Below are positions 35,644 through 44,425 of a stretch of DNA of 64,000 nucleotides, piece after piece. Positions within the stretch are counted from its first letter, which is position 1. Each line of letters starts with the position of its first letter. Location: contig CAVPRU010000001.1 in the NCBI GenBank assembly GCA_963707875.1, forward strand, positions 1 to 64,000, read 5' to 3'. The position numbers and the translations under genes are program-made. The notes under the pieces were generated by a model that did no database searches, was not told the origin of the DNA, and was given only the letters and a program-made list of their open reading frames with translations. This DNA is from SZUA-320 sp963707875 (GTDB lineage: Bacteria > Gemmatimonadota > Gemmatimonadetes > Gemmatimonadales > GWC2-71-9).

Positions 35644-37079
35644 CCCTCGACCGCTACCAGTCCCCACTCGCCGTTCGGTACGCCTCACCCGTGATGCAGC
35701 GGATGTGGGGGCCTCGGCACCGGGCGGCGCTGTGGCGCCGGCTCTGGCTGGCGCTGGCCGAGGCCGAGCAGTCCCTCGGGATCACCATCCCCGAGGAGGC
35801 CCTGCGGCAGATGCGGGCGCACCTCGACGACACCGACCTGGACGTGACCGCTGAATACGAGCGCCGGTTCCGGCACGATGTCATGGCGCACGTGCATGCC
35901 TTCGGCGACCAGGCGCCCGCAGCCCGCCGGTTCCTCCATCTCGGGGCCACCAGCGCCTTCATCACTGACAACGCCGATCTGTTGCTGATCCGCGAGTCGT
36001 ATCGAGTAGTGCTCGGCCGCCTGGTCGCGGTGCTCGACGGCCTGGCCGCGTTTGCCCGAGCGCAGGCTGGACTCCCGTGCCTGGCGTACACCCACTTCCA
36101 GCCGGCCCAATTGACGACCGTTGGCAAGCGGGCCTGTCTCTGGGCCCAGGACTTTGCCCTCGACGTCGAGGACCTGCTCCATCGGATCGGGACCCTCCGG
36201 ATTCGGGGCTGCAAGGGTACCACCGGGACGCAGGCGTCCTTCCTTGAGCTGTTCGGCGGAGACGAGGCCAAGGTGCGGGAACTCGACCAGCTGGTCTCCG
36301 AGCGACTGGGGTTCCCGGCGGCCTTCCCGGTGACCGGGCAGACCTATCCGCGCAAGGTCGACGCCCAGGTGCTGGACACCCTGAGCGGTGTGGCGCAGTC
36401 GGCCTCCAAGTTCGGAGTCGATCTGCGCCTGCTGCAGCACGAAGGGGAACTACTGGAGCCGTTCGAGTCCGAACAGATCGGGTCGAGCGCCATGGCCTAC
36501 AAACGGAACCCGATGCGGGCAGAGCGGATCGGTGCCCTGGCCCGGTTCGTCATCTCGCTGCAGTCGAACGGGGCGCAGACCGCGGCCACCCAGTGGCTGG
36601 AACGGACCCTGGACGACAGCGCCAACCGCCGGCTCTCGCTCCCGGAATCCTTCCTCGCGACGGACGCCATTCTGCTCCTGGTCGAAAACGTGGTGGCCGG
36701 TCTCGAGGTCCGGCCGGCCGTGATCGCCCGCCAGGTTCAGCAGCAGATGCCCTTCATGGCCACCGAGCGATGGCTGATGCGTGCGGTCCAGGCCGGGGGC
36801 GACCGCCAGGCCCTGCACGAGGTCATCCGGCAGGCCAGCGTCGTGGTCGCGGAGCGGGTCAGTCGCGGGGAGGAGAACGACCTGCTGGATCGACTGGCGG
36901 TCGCCCCCGAGTTCCGAACCCTCCCGGTGGAGGCGCTGCGAGCCGATCTGGACCCGGTCAAATACGTCGGGCGGGCGGCCAGTCAGGTGCCCGAGTTCCT
37001 GGACGGCTACCTCATCCCGCTGGTGGACCGCGCCCGCCTGGCCGCGGCGGCCGCCGAGCGAGGGGAGGTCTTCGTATGA
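35640..37079 (+). CDS. purB: Adenylosuccinate lyase
   Basis: A 479-residue lyase of the fumarase/aspartase superfamily. It cleaves SAICAR to AICAR and adenylosuccinate to AMP, each time releasing fumarate. The superfamily signature GSSAMAYKRNPMRAERI is intact, with the catalytic Ser in its loop; HLGATSAFITDNADL and TGTQASFLELFGG are other active-site regions. The length and the TGTQASFL segment resemble the longer, eukaryote-like PurB type. It overlaps both neighbours by 4 nt. Confidence 0.95.
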   Translation: MTLDRYQSPLAVRYASPVMQRMWGPRHRAALWRRLWLALAEAEQSLGITIPEEALRQMRAHLDDTDLDVTAEYERRFRHDVMAHVHAFGDQAPAARRFLHLGATSAFITDNADLLLIRESYRVVLGRLVAVLDGLAAFARAQAGLPCLAYTHFQPAQLTTVGKRACLWAQDFALDVEDLLHRIGTLRIRGCKGTTGTQASFLELFGGDEAKVRELDQLVSERLGFPAAFPVTGQTYPRKVDAQVLDTLSGVAQSASKFGVDLRLLQHEGELLEPFESEQIGSSAMAYKRNPMRAERIGALARFVISLQSNGAQTAATQWLERTLDDSANRRLSLPESFLATDAILLLVENVVAGLEVRPAVIARQVQQQMPFMATERWLMRAVQAGGDRQALHEVIRQASVVVAERVSRGEENDLLDRLAVAPEFRTLPVEALRADLDPVKYVGRAASQVPEFLDGYLIPLVDRARLAAAAAERGEVFV

Positions 37080-37993
37080 CGACGCTCTCCCTCAGCAGCC
37101 TGCCACTGCCGCTCCACCGTCGGGGCAAGGTTCGCGAAGTGTATCAGGTCGACAGCGACCGTCTGCTCCTGGTTGCCAGCGACCGGGTCAGCGCCTTCGA
37201 CGTGGTGATGCGGGAATCGGTACCCCGGAAGGGGGCCGTTCTCACCCAGATCAGTGCCTTCTGGTTCGAACGACTGGCCCACCTGGTGCCCCACCACATG
37301 CTGACCGCCGACGTCGATCGCATCCTCGCCGAGGTTCCCGCGGTGGCCGGGTTCGAGGACCAGTTGGCCGGTCGCGCGATGCTGGTGCGTCGCGCCGCTC
37401 CGATCGCCTTTGAATGCGTGATCCGGGGCTACCTGAGCGGGAGCGCCTGGGCCGAGTACCGGGATCATGGGACCCTGGCCGGCGAGCCGATGCCGGTCGG
37501 ACTGCTCGAGGCCTCGCCGCTGCCGGCACCCATGTTCTCCCCCGCGACCAAGGCCGAGGGCGGCCACGACGAGAACGTCCCGTACGGCCGCGTGGCCGAT
37601 GCGCTCGGCGTCGAACTGGCAGCACGGCTGCGGGACACCAGCCTGGCCCTGTACCAGGCCGGCCAGCAACACGCCTCCCGCTGCGGGCTGATCGTGGCGG
37701 ATACCAAGTTCGAATTCGGCATCGACCCGAACGGTACCCTGTTGCTGATCGACGAAGTACTGACCCCCGATTCGTCCCGATTCTGGCCGGCGGACCGGTA
37801 TCAGCCCGGCCGGACCCAGCCCAGCTTCGACAAGCAGCCCTTGCGCGACTATCTGACGGGTGTGCGAGCCGCCGGAGGGTGGAATGGCGATCCGCCCCCG
37901 CCCCCCCTTCCGGTTGAGGTGGTCGCAGCGACCAGTGCCCGGTACCTCGATGTGTTCCGCCGGCTGACCGGACGATCACTGGAGATCGGTTGA
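37076..37993 (+). CDS. purC: SAICAR synthase (phosphoribosylaminoimidazole-succinocarboxamide synthase)
   Basis: A 305-residue ATP-grasp-like enzyme joining CAIR and aspartate. Key stretches are HRRGKVREVYQV at the start, SDRVSAFDVVM, the signature IAFECVIRGYLSGSAW and DTKFEFGIDPNG with LIDEVLTPDSSRFW. I chose the ATG at 37076 overlapping the purB stop. The length matches the larger SAICAR synthase class. A proline run (GDPPPPPLP) near the C-terminus is unusual but lies in a surface loop region. Confidence 0.95.
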   Translation: MTTLSLSSLPLPLHRRGKVREVYQVDSDRLLLVASDRVSAFDVVMRESVPRKGAVLTQISAFWFERLAHLVPHHMLTADVDRILAEVPAVAGFEDQLAGRAMLVRRAAPIAFECVIRGYLSGSAWAEYRDHGTLAGEPMPVGLLEASPLPAPMFSPATKAEGGHDENVPYGRVADALGVELAARLRDTSLALYQAGQQHASRCGLIVADTKFEFGIDPNGTLLLIDEVLTPDSSRFWPADRYQPGRTQPSFDKQPLRDYLTGVRAAGGWNGDPPPPPLPVEVVAATSARYLDVFRRLTGRSLEIG

Positions 37994-38619
37994 TGCGGGT
38001 TGCCCCGGAAGGCTGGCCGTTCATCGCGATCGCCTTTGCCGTGCTGGCTGTGTTGGCCTGGTTCCGGATCTGGCCGGCCGTGGTGGCCTGGCTGCCGATC
38101 GCCGTGTGGGTCGTCGGGTTCTTCCGCGATCCGGTGCGGACGCCTCCGCCGGGCGACGACCAGATCGTAGCCCCCGCCGACGGGCGGGTGGTCAGCGTGA
38201 TCTCGGTGGATGAGCCCACCTTTCTGGGGGGGCCGGCCGTCCGGATCGCGATCTTCATGAACGTCTTCAACGTCCACGTGAATCGCTATCCAGCCGACGG
38301 CACGGTGGCGCACCGGCACTACAACCCGGGCCGCTTTCTGAACGCCTCAGTGGACAAGGCGAGCACCGAGAACGAGCAGAGTTCGATCGGCCTGGACACG
38401 CCCCGGGGGCGGATCCTGATCCGACAGATCGCCGGCCTGGTCGCTCGCCGGATCGTCACCGACCATCCAGTGGGCACCGTGGTGACCCGTGGGCAGCGGC
38501 TCGGGCTCATCCGGTTCGGCTCCCGGGTCGATGTCTTCCTGCCGGCCGGCTCGCGGGCTCTGGTCAAGGTCGGAGATGCCACCGTGGCAGGAGAAACCGT
38601 GATCGGGAGCTGGCCATGA
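37993..38619 (+). CDS. psd: Phosphatidylserine decarboxylase proenzyme
   Basis: A 208-residue short-form (archaeal-type) PSD that makes phosphatidylethanolamine. Two hydrophobic segments at about residues 8-45 anchor it in the membrane. The self-cleavage site producing the pyruvoyl group is the Gly-Ser in LIRFGSRVDVFLP near residue 178. MNVFNVHVNRYPADG is the conserved core. The ATG at 37993 shares one base with the purC stop; a TTG three bases upstream is less likely. It is followed by pssA, giving the whole PE branch inside a purine operon. Confidence 0.94.
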   Translation: MRVAPEGWPFIAIAFAVLAVLAWFRIWPAVVAWLPIAVWVVGFFRDPVRTPPPGDDQIVAPADGRVVSVISVDEPTFLGGPAVRIAIFMNVFNVHVNRYPADGTVAHRHYNPGRFLNASVDKASTENEQSSIGLDTPRGRILIRQIAGLVARRIVTDHPVGTVVTRGQRLGLIRFGSRVDVFLPAGSRALVKVGDATVAGETVIGSWP

Positions 38620-39419
38620 GGGAAGGACGCCATCACCGGATTCGGCAGGTCGTTGTGGTCGCGCCCAGCGCTTTCACGGTGGCCAACCTGTTCTTCGGGT
38701 TCTGGGCCATCATCTCCGCGGCCCGGGGGAATTTCAGTGCGGCCGGCTGGTTCATCGTCATCTCCGGCGTCCTCGACATGTTCGATGGTCGCATCGCCCG
38801 GATGTCGGGAACCGGGACCCGCTTCGGCGCGGAGCTCGACTCGCTCGTCGACCTGGTGTCGTTCGGGGTCGCCCCCGCGGTGATGATGTACTTCCTGGAG
38901 TTCGCGACCGCGGGGCGGTTTGCCTGGGTCATCTGCTTTCTGTATGTCACCGCGGTCGCTCTGCGGCTGGCCCGGTTCAACGTGATGGCCGCGGACGGAG
39001 TGCCGGTGCCCGGCTGGTTTACCGGGCTCCCCTCCCCCGCGGCCGGGATGACGCTGGCGGTCTACTATCCCTGGAGCCAGACCCGCTGGTATCAGGCCTC
39101 CCTCGCCTATCTGGACCTTCAGCACCAGGGCCTGGTCGTCCTCCTGCTGCTGGTCTCGATCCTCATGATCAGCGGCGTGAAGTACCCGAAGTGGCCCCGG
39201 ATCGGATTCCGGACACCCAGGGGCCTGATCGGTCTCGGGGTTCACACCGGCATCCTGGTCGGCGCGATCGTCTTCAAGGCCGCTTTCCTGTTCCCATTCG
39301 GCCTGCTCTACATCGTCCTCGGCGCGCTCCGCTACGTGGTGCTGGGGATGCTGGATCGCTCGGAACTCGCCCGGTGGCGGCGACCGCCACCCCCTTCAGA
39401 CCAGGAGGAGCCGTCTTGA
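38616..39419 (+). CDS. pssA: CDP-diacylglycerol-serine O-phosphatidyltransferase
   Basis: A 267-residue multipass membrane enzyme making phosphatidylserine. The CDP-alcohol phosphatidyltransferase motif DG-x2-AR-x8-G-x3-D-x3-D is present as DGRIARMSGTGTRFGAELDS followed by LVD, at about residues 56-78. Around seven hydrophobic segments follow. The start overlaps the psd stop; its own stop overlaps the purS TTG start. PssA and Psd together convert CDP-diacylglycerol to phosphatidylethanolamine. Confidence 0.95.
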   Translation: MREGRHHRIRQVVVVAPSAFTVANLFFGFWAIISAARGNFSAAGWFIVISGVLDMFDGRIARMSGTGTRFGAELDSLVDLVSFGVAPAVMMYFLEFATAGRFAWVICFLYVTAVALRLARFNVMAADGVPVPGWFTGLPSPAAGMTLAVYYPWSQTRWYQASLAYLDLQHQGLVVLLLLVSILMISGVKYPKWPRIGFRTPRGLIGLGVHTGILVGAIVFKAAFLFPFGLLYIVLGALRYVVLGMLDRSELARWRRPPPPSDQEEPS

Positions 39420-39667
39420 AGTACCGAGTCCATGTCCGGGTCATGCCCCGTTCCGGATTGCTCGACCCCGCGGGCCAGGCGATCGAACACGCCCTCGAGT
39501 CCCTTGGCTTCGGAGGAACCAGCAATGTCCACCTGGGCAAGGCGATTGCCCTGGAGGTCGACGCCCCATCCTCGGAGGCCGCCACCGCGCGGGTCCGGGA
39601 GATGTGCCAGCGGCTGCTGGCCAACCCGGTGACGGAGGACTTCTCGGTGGTCCTGGAGGGCGGCTGA
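39416..39667 (+). CDS. purS: FGAM synthase subunit PurS
   Basis: An 83-residue PurS, the small subunit that bridges PurL and PurQ. MPRSGLLDPAGQAIEHALESLGF and VHLGKAIALEVDA are typical of the ferredoxin-like fold. The start is a TTG at 39416 (TTGA overlap with the pssA stop), supported by AGGAGG about 7 nt upstream. Its presence fits the short PurL in this operon. Confidence 0.93.
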   Translation: MKYRVHVRVMPRSGLLDPAGQAIEHALESLGFGGTSNVHLGKAIALEVDAPSSEAATARVREMCQRLLANPVTEDFSVVLEGG

Positions 39668-40377
39668 TGCGGGTGGCGGTGGTGAGCTATCCCGGCAGCA
39701 ACTGTGAAGCCGAGACGCTGCGGGCCGTTCGGCGGGCTGGTGGCACACCCCTCCCGGTCTGGCACCGAGATGCCACGTTGCAGGGCGCCGCCGCGGTGAT
39801 CCTGCCTGGCGGCTTCAGTTATGGCGACTATCTCAGGTGTGGCGCGATCGCCCGCTTCAGCCCCATCATGGAACCGATTCGGACACTGGCCACCGCTGGG
39901 GGTCCGGTCCTGGGGATCTGTAATGGCTTCCAGATCCTCTGTGAGGCCGGCCTCCTCCCGGGTGCCCTGGTCCGCAATGCCGGACTCCATTTCGTCTCTC
40001 GCCCGGTCGACCTCCGGGTCGAGCGGACCGACACGCCCTTTACCGGTGGCTTCACGCGTGGCGACATCCTCCGGGTCCCGGTCGGGCACGGGGACGGCCG
40101 TTACGTCGCGGCCCCCGAGGCCCTGCGCCGACTGGAAGGGAACGGGCAGGTCGTGCTCCGCTATGTTGTCACCACCCTGGTGGACGCCGACCACAATCCC
40201 AACGGGACCCTGCACGACATCGCCGGCATTTCGAATCCCGAGGGCAACGTGGTGGGCATCATGCCCCATCCCGAACGGCTGGCCGATCCGCTGCTGGGGT
40301 CGGATGCCGGCCTCCGGATGTTCACCTCACTGATCACCAGTTCATCGGGGGCCGGCACCGCCGGCTCCCCAGCCTGA
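39667..40377 (+). CDS. purQ: FGAM synthase glutaminase subunit PurQ
   Basis: A 236-residue class I glutamine amidotransferase feeding ammonia to PurL. The catalytic Cys is in LGICNGFQIL and the His/Glu pair in GIMPHPERLAD; ILPGGFSYGDYLRCGAIA is the PurQ signature. It overlaps the purS stop by one base (TGATG). About ten extra small residues (SSSGAGTAGSPA) form a tail not needed for the fold. Confidence 0.95.
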   Translation: MRVAVVSYPGSNCEAETLRAVRRAGGTPLPVWHRDATLQGAAAVILPGGFSYGDYLRCGAIARFSPIMEPIRTLATAGGPVLGICNGFQILCEAGLLPGALVRNAGLHFVSRPVDLRVERTDTPFTGGFTRGDILRVPVGHGDGRYVAAPEALRRLEGNGQVVLRYVVTTLVDADHNPNGTLHDIAGISNPEGNVVGIMPHPERLADPLLGSDAGLRMFTSLITSSSGAGTAGSPA

Positions 40378-40388
40378 AAGGGAGTCGC

Positions 40389-40730
40389 ATGGCGCAGGAA
40401 AAGCCGAGTCGGGGAGAAGACGAGTATTTCGCCAAGCAGGATGCGGAACTGCTCAAGAAGAGCCAGGAGGAGGCCCGCGCCAGGAAGGAGGAGGCCGAGC
40501 GTCGCAGCCATCACATGAAATGCCCCAAGGACGGCTATGACCTCACCACGACGACCCACGGCGGTGTCCAGATCGACACCTGCGCCCACTGCCACGGGAT
40601 CTGGCTCGACGCCGGAGAACTGGACCAGCTGCTGAGCCAGGATGACGGCGCCGGTGCCCTCAAGCGGGTGATCGGGGACGTCCTGGCGGCGATGGGTCGG
40701 GGCAAGAAGGTTCCCAAGGAGCCGTCGTGA
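40389..40730 (+). CDS. Small TFIIB-type zinc-ribbon protein (113 aa)
   Basis: A 113-residue soluble protein. The first 42 residues are a charged helix (KKSQEEARARKEEAERRSHH). The zinc ribbon follows: one Cys in MKCPKDG and a CxxC pair in DTCAHCHGIWLDAGELDQLL, the signature of the zf-TFIIB family (transcription factor zinc-finger). This ribbon has three Cys plus the His of CHG as possible zinc ligands rather than four Cys. The gene lies between purQ and purL; its stop overlaps the purL GTG. It could help FGAM synthase assembly or regulate the operon, but neither is shown. Confidence 0.8.
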   Translation: MAQEKPSRGEDEYFAKQDAELLKKSQEEARARKEEAERRSHHMKCPKDGYDLTTTTHGGVQIDTCAHCHGIWLDAGELDQLLSQDDGAGALKRVIGDVLAAMGRGKKVPKEPS

Positions 40731-43027
40731 ACCTGACTGCTGTCGCCCCAGTGGCCTTCCCCGGCGAGCCCGAGGTGGCCGTGGAGACGGCCCTGGAGCA
40801 CAACCTCACGGCCCGGGAATATGACACTATCCTGGAGATCCTGGGCCGGACGCCGACCCTGACCGAGCTCGGGGTCTTTTCCGCCCTCTGGTCCGAACAC
40901 TGCTCATACAAACACTCCAAGCCGACTCTGCGCCGTTTCCCCACTGCAGGCGCCCAGGTGGTGCAGGGACCTGGCGAGAACGCCGGCGTCCTCCGCCTGC
41001 CGGATGGCTGGGCCGTGGCCTTCAAGATCGAATCGCACAATCACCCCTCGGCGGTCGAGCCATACCAGGGGGCGGCCACCGGGGTGGGCGGGATCCTGCG
41101 GGACGTCTTCACCATGGGGGCCCGCCCGGTCGCGGTGCTGAACTCGCTGCGACTCGGACCGCTGGAGGAACCACGCAACCGGTACCTCTTCGGCGGAATC
41201 GTCCGGGGCGTGGGCGATTACGGCAACTGCGTGGGTGTGCCCACCCTCGGGGGCGAGGTCTGCTTCGCGCCCGGCTACAGCGGCAACCCCCTGGTCAACG
41301 CCATGTGCGTTGGCCTGCTCCGGGAAGACGAGCTGATCCGGGCCCGGGCCCATGGCATTGGCAACATCCTGATCGCGGTCGGCGCCCGCACCGGACGGGA
41401 CGGGATCCACGGGGCCAGCTTTGCTTCCGAGGAACTGACCGCCGCCAGCGAAGCGCGGCGTCCCCAGGTCCAGGTCGGCGACCCGTTCACCGAGAAGCTG
41501 CTGCTCGAGGCCAGCCTGGAGCTGATCCGCCGGGGAGTGATCGTGGCGATTCAGGACATGGGAGCGGCCGGGCTGACCAGTTCGTCCGCCGAGATGGCGG
41601 CTCGGGGTGGGGTCGGAGTGGAAATCGATACCAATCTGGTTCCGGTGCGGGAACCGGGGATGACGCCGTACGAGATCCTCCTGTCCGAGTCGCAGGAACG
41701 GATGCTGGTGGTGGCCACTCCCGAGCGGGTCCCCGAAGTGGAAGCCATCTGCCGCCGGTGGGAGCTCACCGCGCAGTCGATCGGCCGGGTCACGGATGAC
41801 GGGCTGTTCCGGGTCCACCACGACGGCGTGCTGGTGGCATCGATCCCGGGCCACCGGCTGGTGGACGATGCTCCGATCTACTACCCCGACGCCAAGGAGG
41901 CCGCCTCCGCCGTCAAGCGACGGCAGGGCCGGCCCGCGGTGGCCGACCTCGATCCGATCGTGGCGCTGGAGCAATTGCTCGACACGCCGACGATCGCCAG
42001 CAAGCGGTGGGTCTACGAGCAGTACGATTCCACCGTTCAGGGTGGGACCGTGATCGGACCTGGCGGCGACGCCGGGGTGCTGCTGATCCCGGACCAGAAG
42101 TTCGGGCTGGCCGTCACCGTGGACTGCAACGCCCGATGGGTCGCCCTCGACCCGTATCTCGGTGGCCAGGCCGCCGTGGCCGAAGCGGCCCGCAACATCG
42201 CCTGCACCGGTGCCCGACCGCTCGGCGTGACCGATTGCCTCAACTTCGGAAACCCCGAGAAGCCCGAGGTCTTCTTCCAGTTCCAGGAGGCCTGCCGGGG
42301 CATCAGCGATGCCTGCCTCGCCTTCGACACTCCGGTCACCGGAGGGAATGTCTCGTTCTATAATGAGAGCCCCACCGGTGCGATCGATCCAACCCCGACC
42401 ATCGGCATGGTGGGACTCCTGGCCGATGTCCGGCACCGGGCCGGGAGCCACTTCACCGCGCCGGGCCAGCTGGTGGCGATTCTGGGAACCTCGGAGGGCC
42501 GGCTCGGTGGATCGGCCTATTGGAGCGAACTCCTCGGTTACTTCGGCGGGCCGCCCGCCCGAGTCGACCTGGAACTGGAACGTCGGCTCCAGGACCTGCT
42601 GGTCGAGGGGATCGCCGCGGGGATCATTACCTCGGCCCACGATTGCAGCGATGGCGGCCTGGCGGTTGCCCTGGCCGAGGCCTGCATCGGAGGCCCCTAT
42701 GCCGATCAATCGCTAGGGGCGGCGTTGGACCTGTACGGGTACGCTCCCGACCTGACCACTCCGGCCCTGCTCTTTGCCGAGGACCACGGTCGGGTCGTGA
42801 TCTCGGTACCCTTCGACCAGCGGAATGCCCTGGCGGCCCTCGCCCATCGCCACCGAACGCCGCTGTTTGGAGCGGGACGGGTCGGCTCTCCCGGGGAACC
42901 GCTGGAGATCCGGGGAGCTGCCGACCGGGTCCTCCGGTGGGATCCGGCCCAACTGCGAGAGATCTACATGGCGGCCATTCCCCGGCGGATGAGCCGCGTC
43001 GCGACCAGCGGCGGAGAGGGAGACTGA
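40727..43027 (+). CDS. purL: FGAM synthase subunit PurL (small form)
   Basis: A 766-residue PurL that turns FGAR, ATP and ammonia into FGAM. LGVFSALWSEHCSYKHS, VAFKIESHNHPSAVEPYQGAATGVGG and TGGNVSFYNES are strongly conserved active-site segments. The size is that of the PurS/PurQ-dependent form, in agreement with the two genes upstream. The start is a GTG at 40727 overlapping the zinc-ribbon stop. Confidence 0.96.
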   Translation: MNLTAVAPVAFPGEPEVAVETALEHNLTAREYDTILEILGRTPTLTELGVFSALWSEHCSYKHSKPTLRRFPTAGAQVVQGPGENAGVLRLPDGWAVAFKIESHNHPSAVEPYQGAATGVGGILRDVFTMGARPVAVLNSLRLGPLEEPRNRYLFGGIVRGVGDYGNCVGVPTLGGEVCFAPGYSGNPLVNAMCVGLLREDELIRARAHGIGNILIAVGARTGRDGIHGASFASEELTAASEARRPQVQVGDPFTEKLLLEASLELIRRGVIVAIQDMGAAGLTSSSAEMAARGGVGVEIDTNLVPVREPGMTPYEILLSESQERMLVVATPERVPEVEAICRRWELTAQSIGRVTDDGLFRVHHDGVLVASIPGHRLVDDAPIYYPDAKEAASAVKRRQGRPAVADLDPIVALEQLLDTPTIASKRWVYEQYDSTVQGGTVIGPGGDAGVLLIPDQKFGLAVTVDCNARWVALDPYLGGQAAVAEAARNIACTGARPLGVTDCLNFGNPEKPEVFFQFQEACRGISDACLAFDTPVTGGNVSFYNESPTGAIDPTPTIGMVGLLADVRHRAGSHFTAPGQLVAILGTSEGRLGGSAYWSELLGYFGGPPARVDLELERRLQDLLVEGIAAGIITSAHDCSDGGLAVALAEACIGGPYADQSLGAALDLYGYAPDLTTPALLFAEDHGRVVISVPFDQRNALAALAHRHRTPLFGAGRVGSPGEPLEIRGAADRVLRWDPAQLREIYMAAIPRRMSRVATSGGEGD

Positions 43028-43030
43028 ATC

Positions 43031-44425
43031 ATGTGCGGCATCGTCGGCGTCTCGGGAATTCCCAACGCGGCTCGACTGGCCTACCTCGGGCTCTACGCGG
43101 TGCAGCACCGGGGCCAGGAGAGCGCCGGCATCGTGGCCACCGGCGCCGGGCGACAGCCCAGAGTGCATCGCGGGATGGGACTGGTCTCGGAAGTGTTCAC
43201 CGAACCGCTGCTGACGGAACTGGAAGGGGATATTGCGGTCGGGCACACCCGCTACGCCACGATGGGGAGCACTGTGCTGGCTAACGCCCAGCCGATCCTG
43301 GCGAGCTCCCGGGAAGGCGCCCTGGCCATAGCCCACAACGGCAACCTGACCAACGCCGCCCGGATCCGGGACGAGTTGGTCGGCTCCGGCTCCCTGTTCA
43401 ATTCCTCATCGGACAGCGAGACCATCGTCCATCTCATCGCTCGCTCGTCCGCGGCCGATCCTGAAGGCCGGATCCGCGATGCGCTCAGCCGGGTCACGGG
43501 TGCCTTCAGCCTGATCATTCTCAGCGGGCGCACCCTCTATGCCGTGGTCGACCCGCACGGATTCCGCCCGCTGGCGCTCGGCCGCCTGGGCCGGGGCGTG
43601 GTGGTGGCGTCAGAGACCTGCGCCCTCGACCTGATGGGGGCCACTTTGGAGCAGGAACTCGCCCCGGGGGACTTTGTTCGGATTGACGACGGGGTCATTA
43701 CCCGATTGGCTCCGCTCCCCGCCGAGACAGTGAGCCGCTGCGTCTTCGAGCTGGTCTACTTCGCTCGCCCCGATAGCCGGGTGTTCGGTGAATCGGTCGA
43801 CCGGGTCCGCCGAGAGCTTGGGCGGCAGCTGGCGCGTGAGCATCCGGCCCACAATGGTCAAGTCGTCTTCAGCGTCCCCGATTCCTCCAACGCGATGGCG
43901 CTGGGGTACTCCGACGTCAGCGGCATCCGGCTGGAGCACGGCCTGATCCGCAATCACTATGTCGGCCGAACCTTCATCAATCCGACCCAGGCCCATCGGG
44001 TCACCAAGGTCAAGATCAAGTTCAACCCGGTGCGGGAGGTAATCGAAGGGCGGTCGGTTGTCGTGGTGGACGACAGCCTGGTGCGGGGCACCACCAGTCG
44101 CGGCCTGGTACAAATGATCCGGGCGGTCGGGGCACGCGAGGTCCATCTCCGGCTCGCCTCACCCCCGATCACCGGCCCCTGCCATTACGGGATCGACACT
44201 CCGACCCGCGAGGAGCTGATTGGCGCGACCCATTCGGTCGAGGAGATTCGGGAGTTCCTCGGAGTCGACTCCCTCGGATACCTGTCGCTCGAGGGCATGC
44301 TGGCCGCGGCCGGCACCCCTGACCGGTTCTGCCATGCCTGCTTCTCCGGCCACTACCCGGTGCCGGTCGAGGACGACCTGGTCCGGCTCCGGCATGACGC
44401 CCCGCTGACGACCCACGCGTCATGA
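43031..44425 (+). CDS. purF: Amidophosphoribosyltransferase PurF
   Basis: A 464-residue enzyme for the first committed step of purine synthesis (PRPP plus glutamine to phosphoribosylamine). The catalytic Cys is residue 2 (MCGIVGVSG), so there is no propeptide to remove. HRGQESAGI marks the Ntn glutaminase and VVVVDDSLVRGTTS the PRPP-binding loop. The three Cys expected for a Bacillus-type iron-sulfur cluster are not evident, although a Cys lies in CHAC near the C-terminus. It overlaps ppdK by 4 nt. Confidence 0.95.
   Translation: MCGIVGVSGIPNAARLAYLGLYAVQHRGQESAGIVATGAGRQPRVHRGMGLVSEVFTEPLLTELEGDIAVGHTRYATMGSTVLANAQPILASSREGALAIAHNGNLTNAARIRDELVGSGSLFNSSSDSETIVHLIARSSAADPEGRIRDALSRVTGAFSLIILSGRTLYAVVDPHGFRPLALGRLGRGVVVASETCALDLMGATLEQELAPGDFVRIDDGVITRLAPLPAETVSRCVFELVYFARPDSRVFGESVDRVRRELGRQLAREHPAHNGQVVFSVPDSSNAMALGYSDVSGIRLEHGLIRNHYVGRTFINPTQAHRVTKVKIKFNPVREVIEGRSVVVVDDSLVRGTTSRGLVQMIRAVGAREVHLRLASPPITGPCHYGIDTPTREELIGATHSVEEIREFLGVDSLGYLSLEGMLAAAGTPDRFCHACFSGHYPVPVEDDLVRLRHDAPLTTHAS

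Noticed and set aside
40904..42709. 601-codon open frame antisense to purL
   Set aside because: Shadow of purL; no domain, and the same composition as the other antisense frames.
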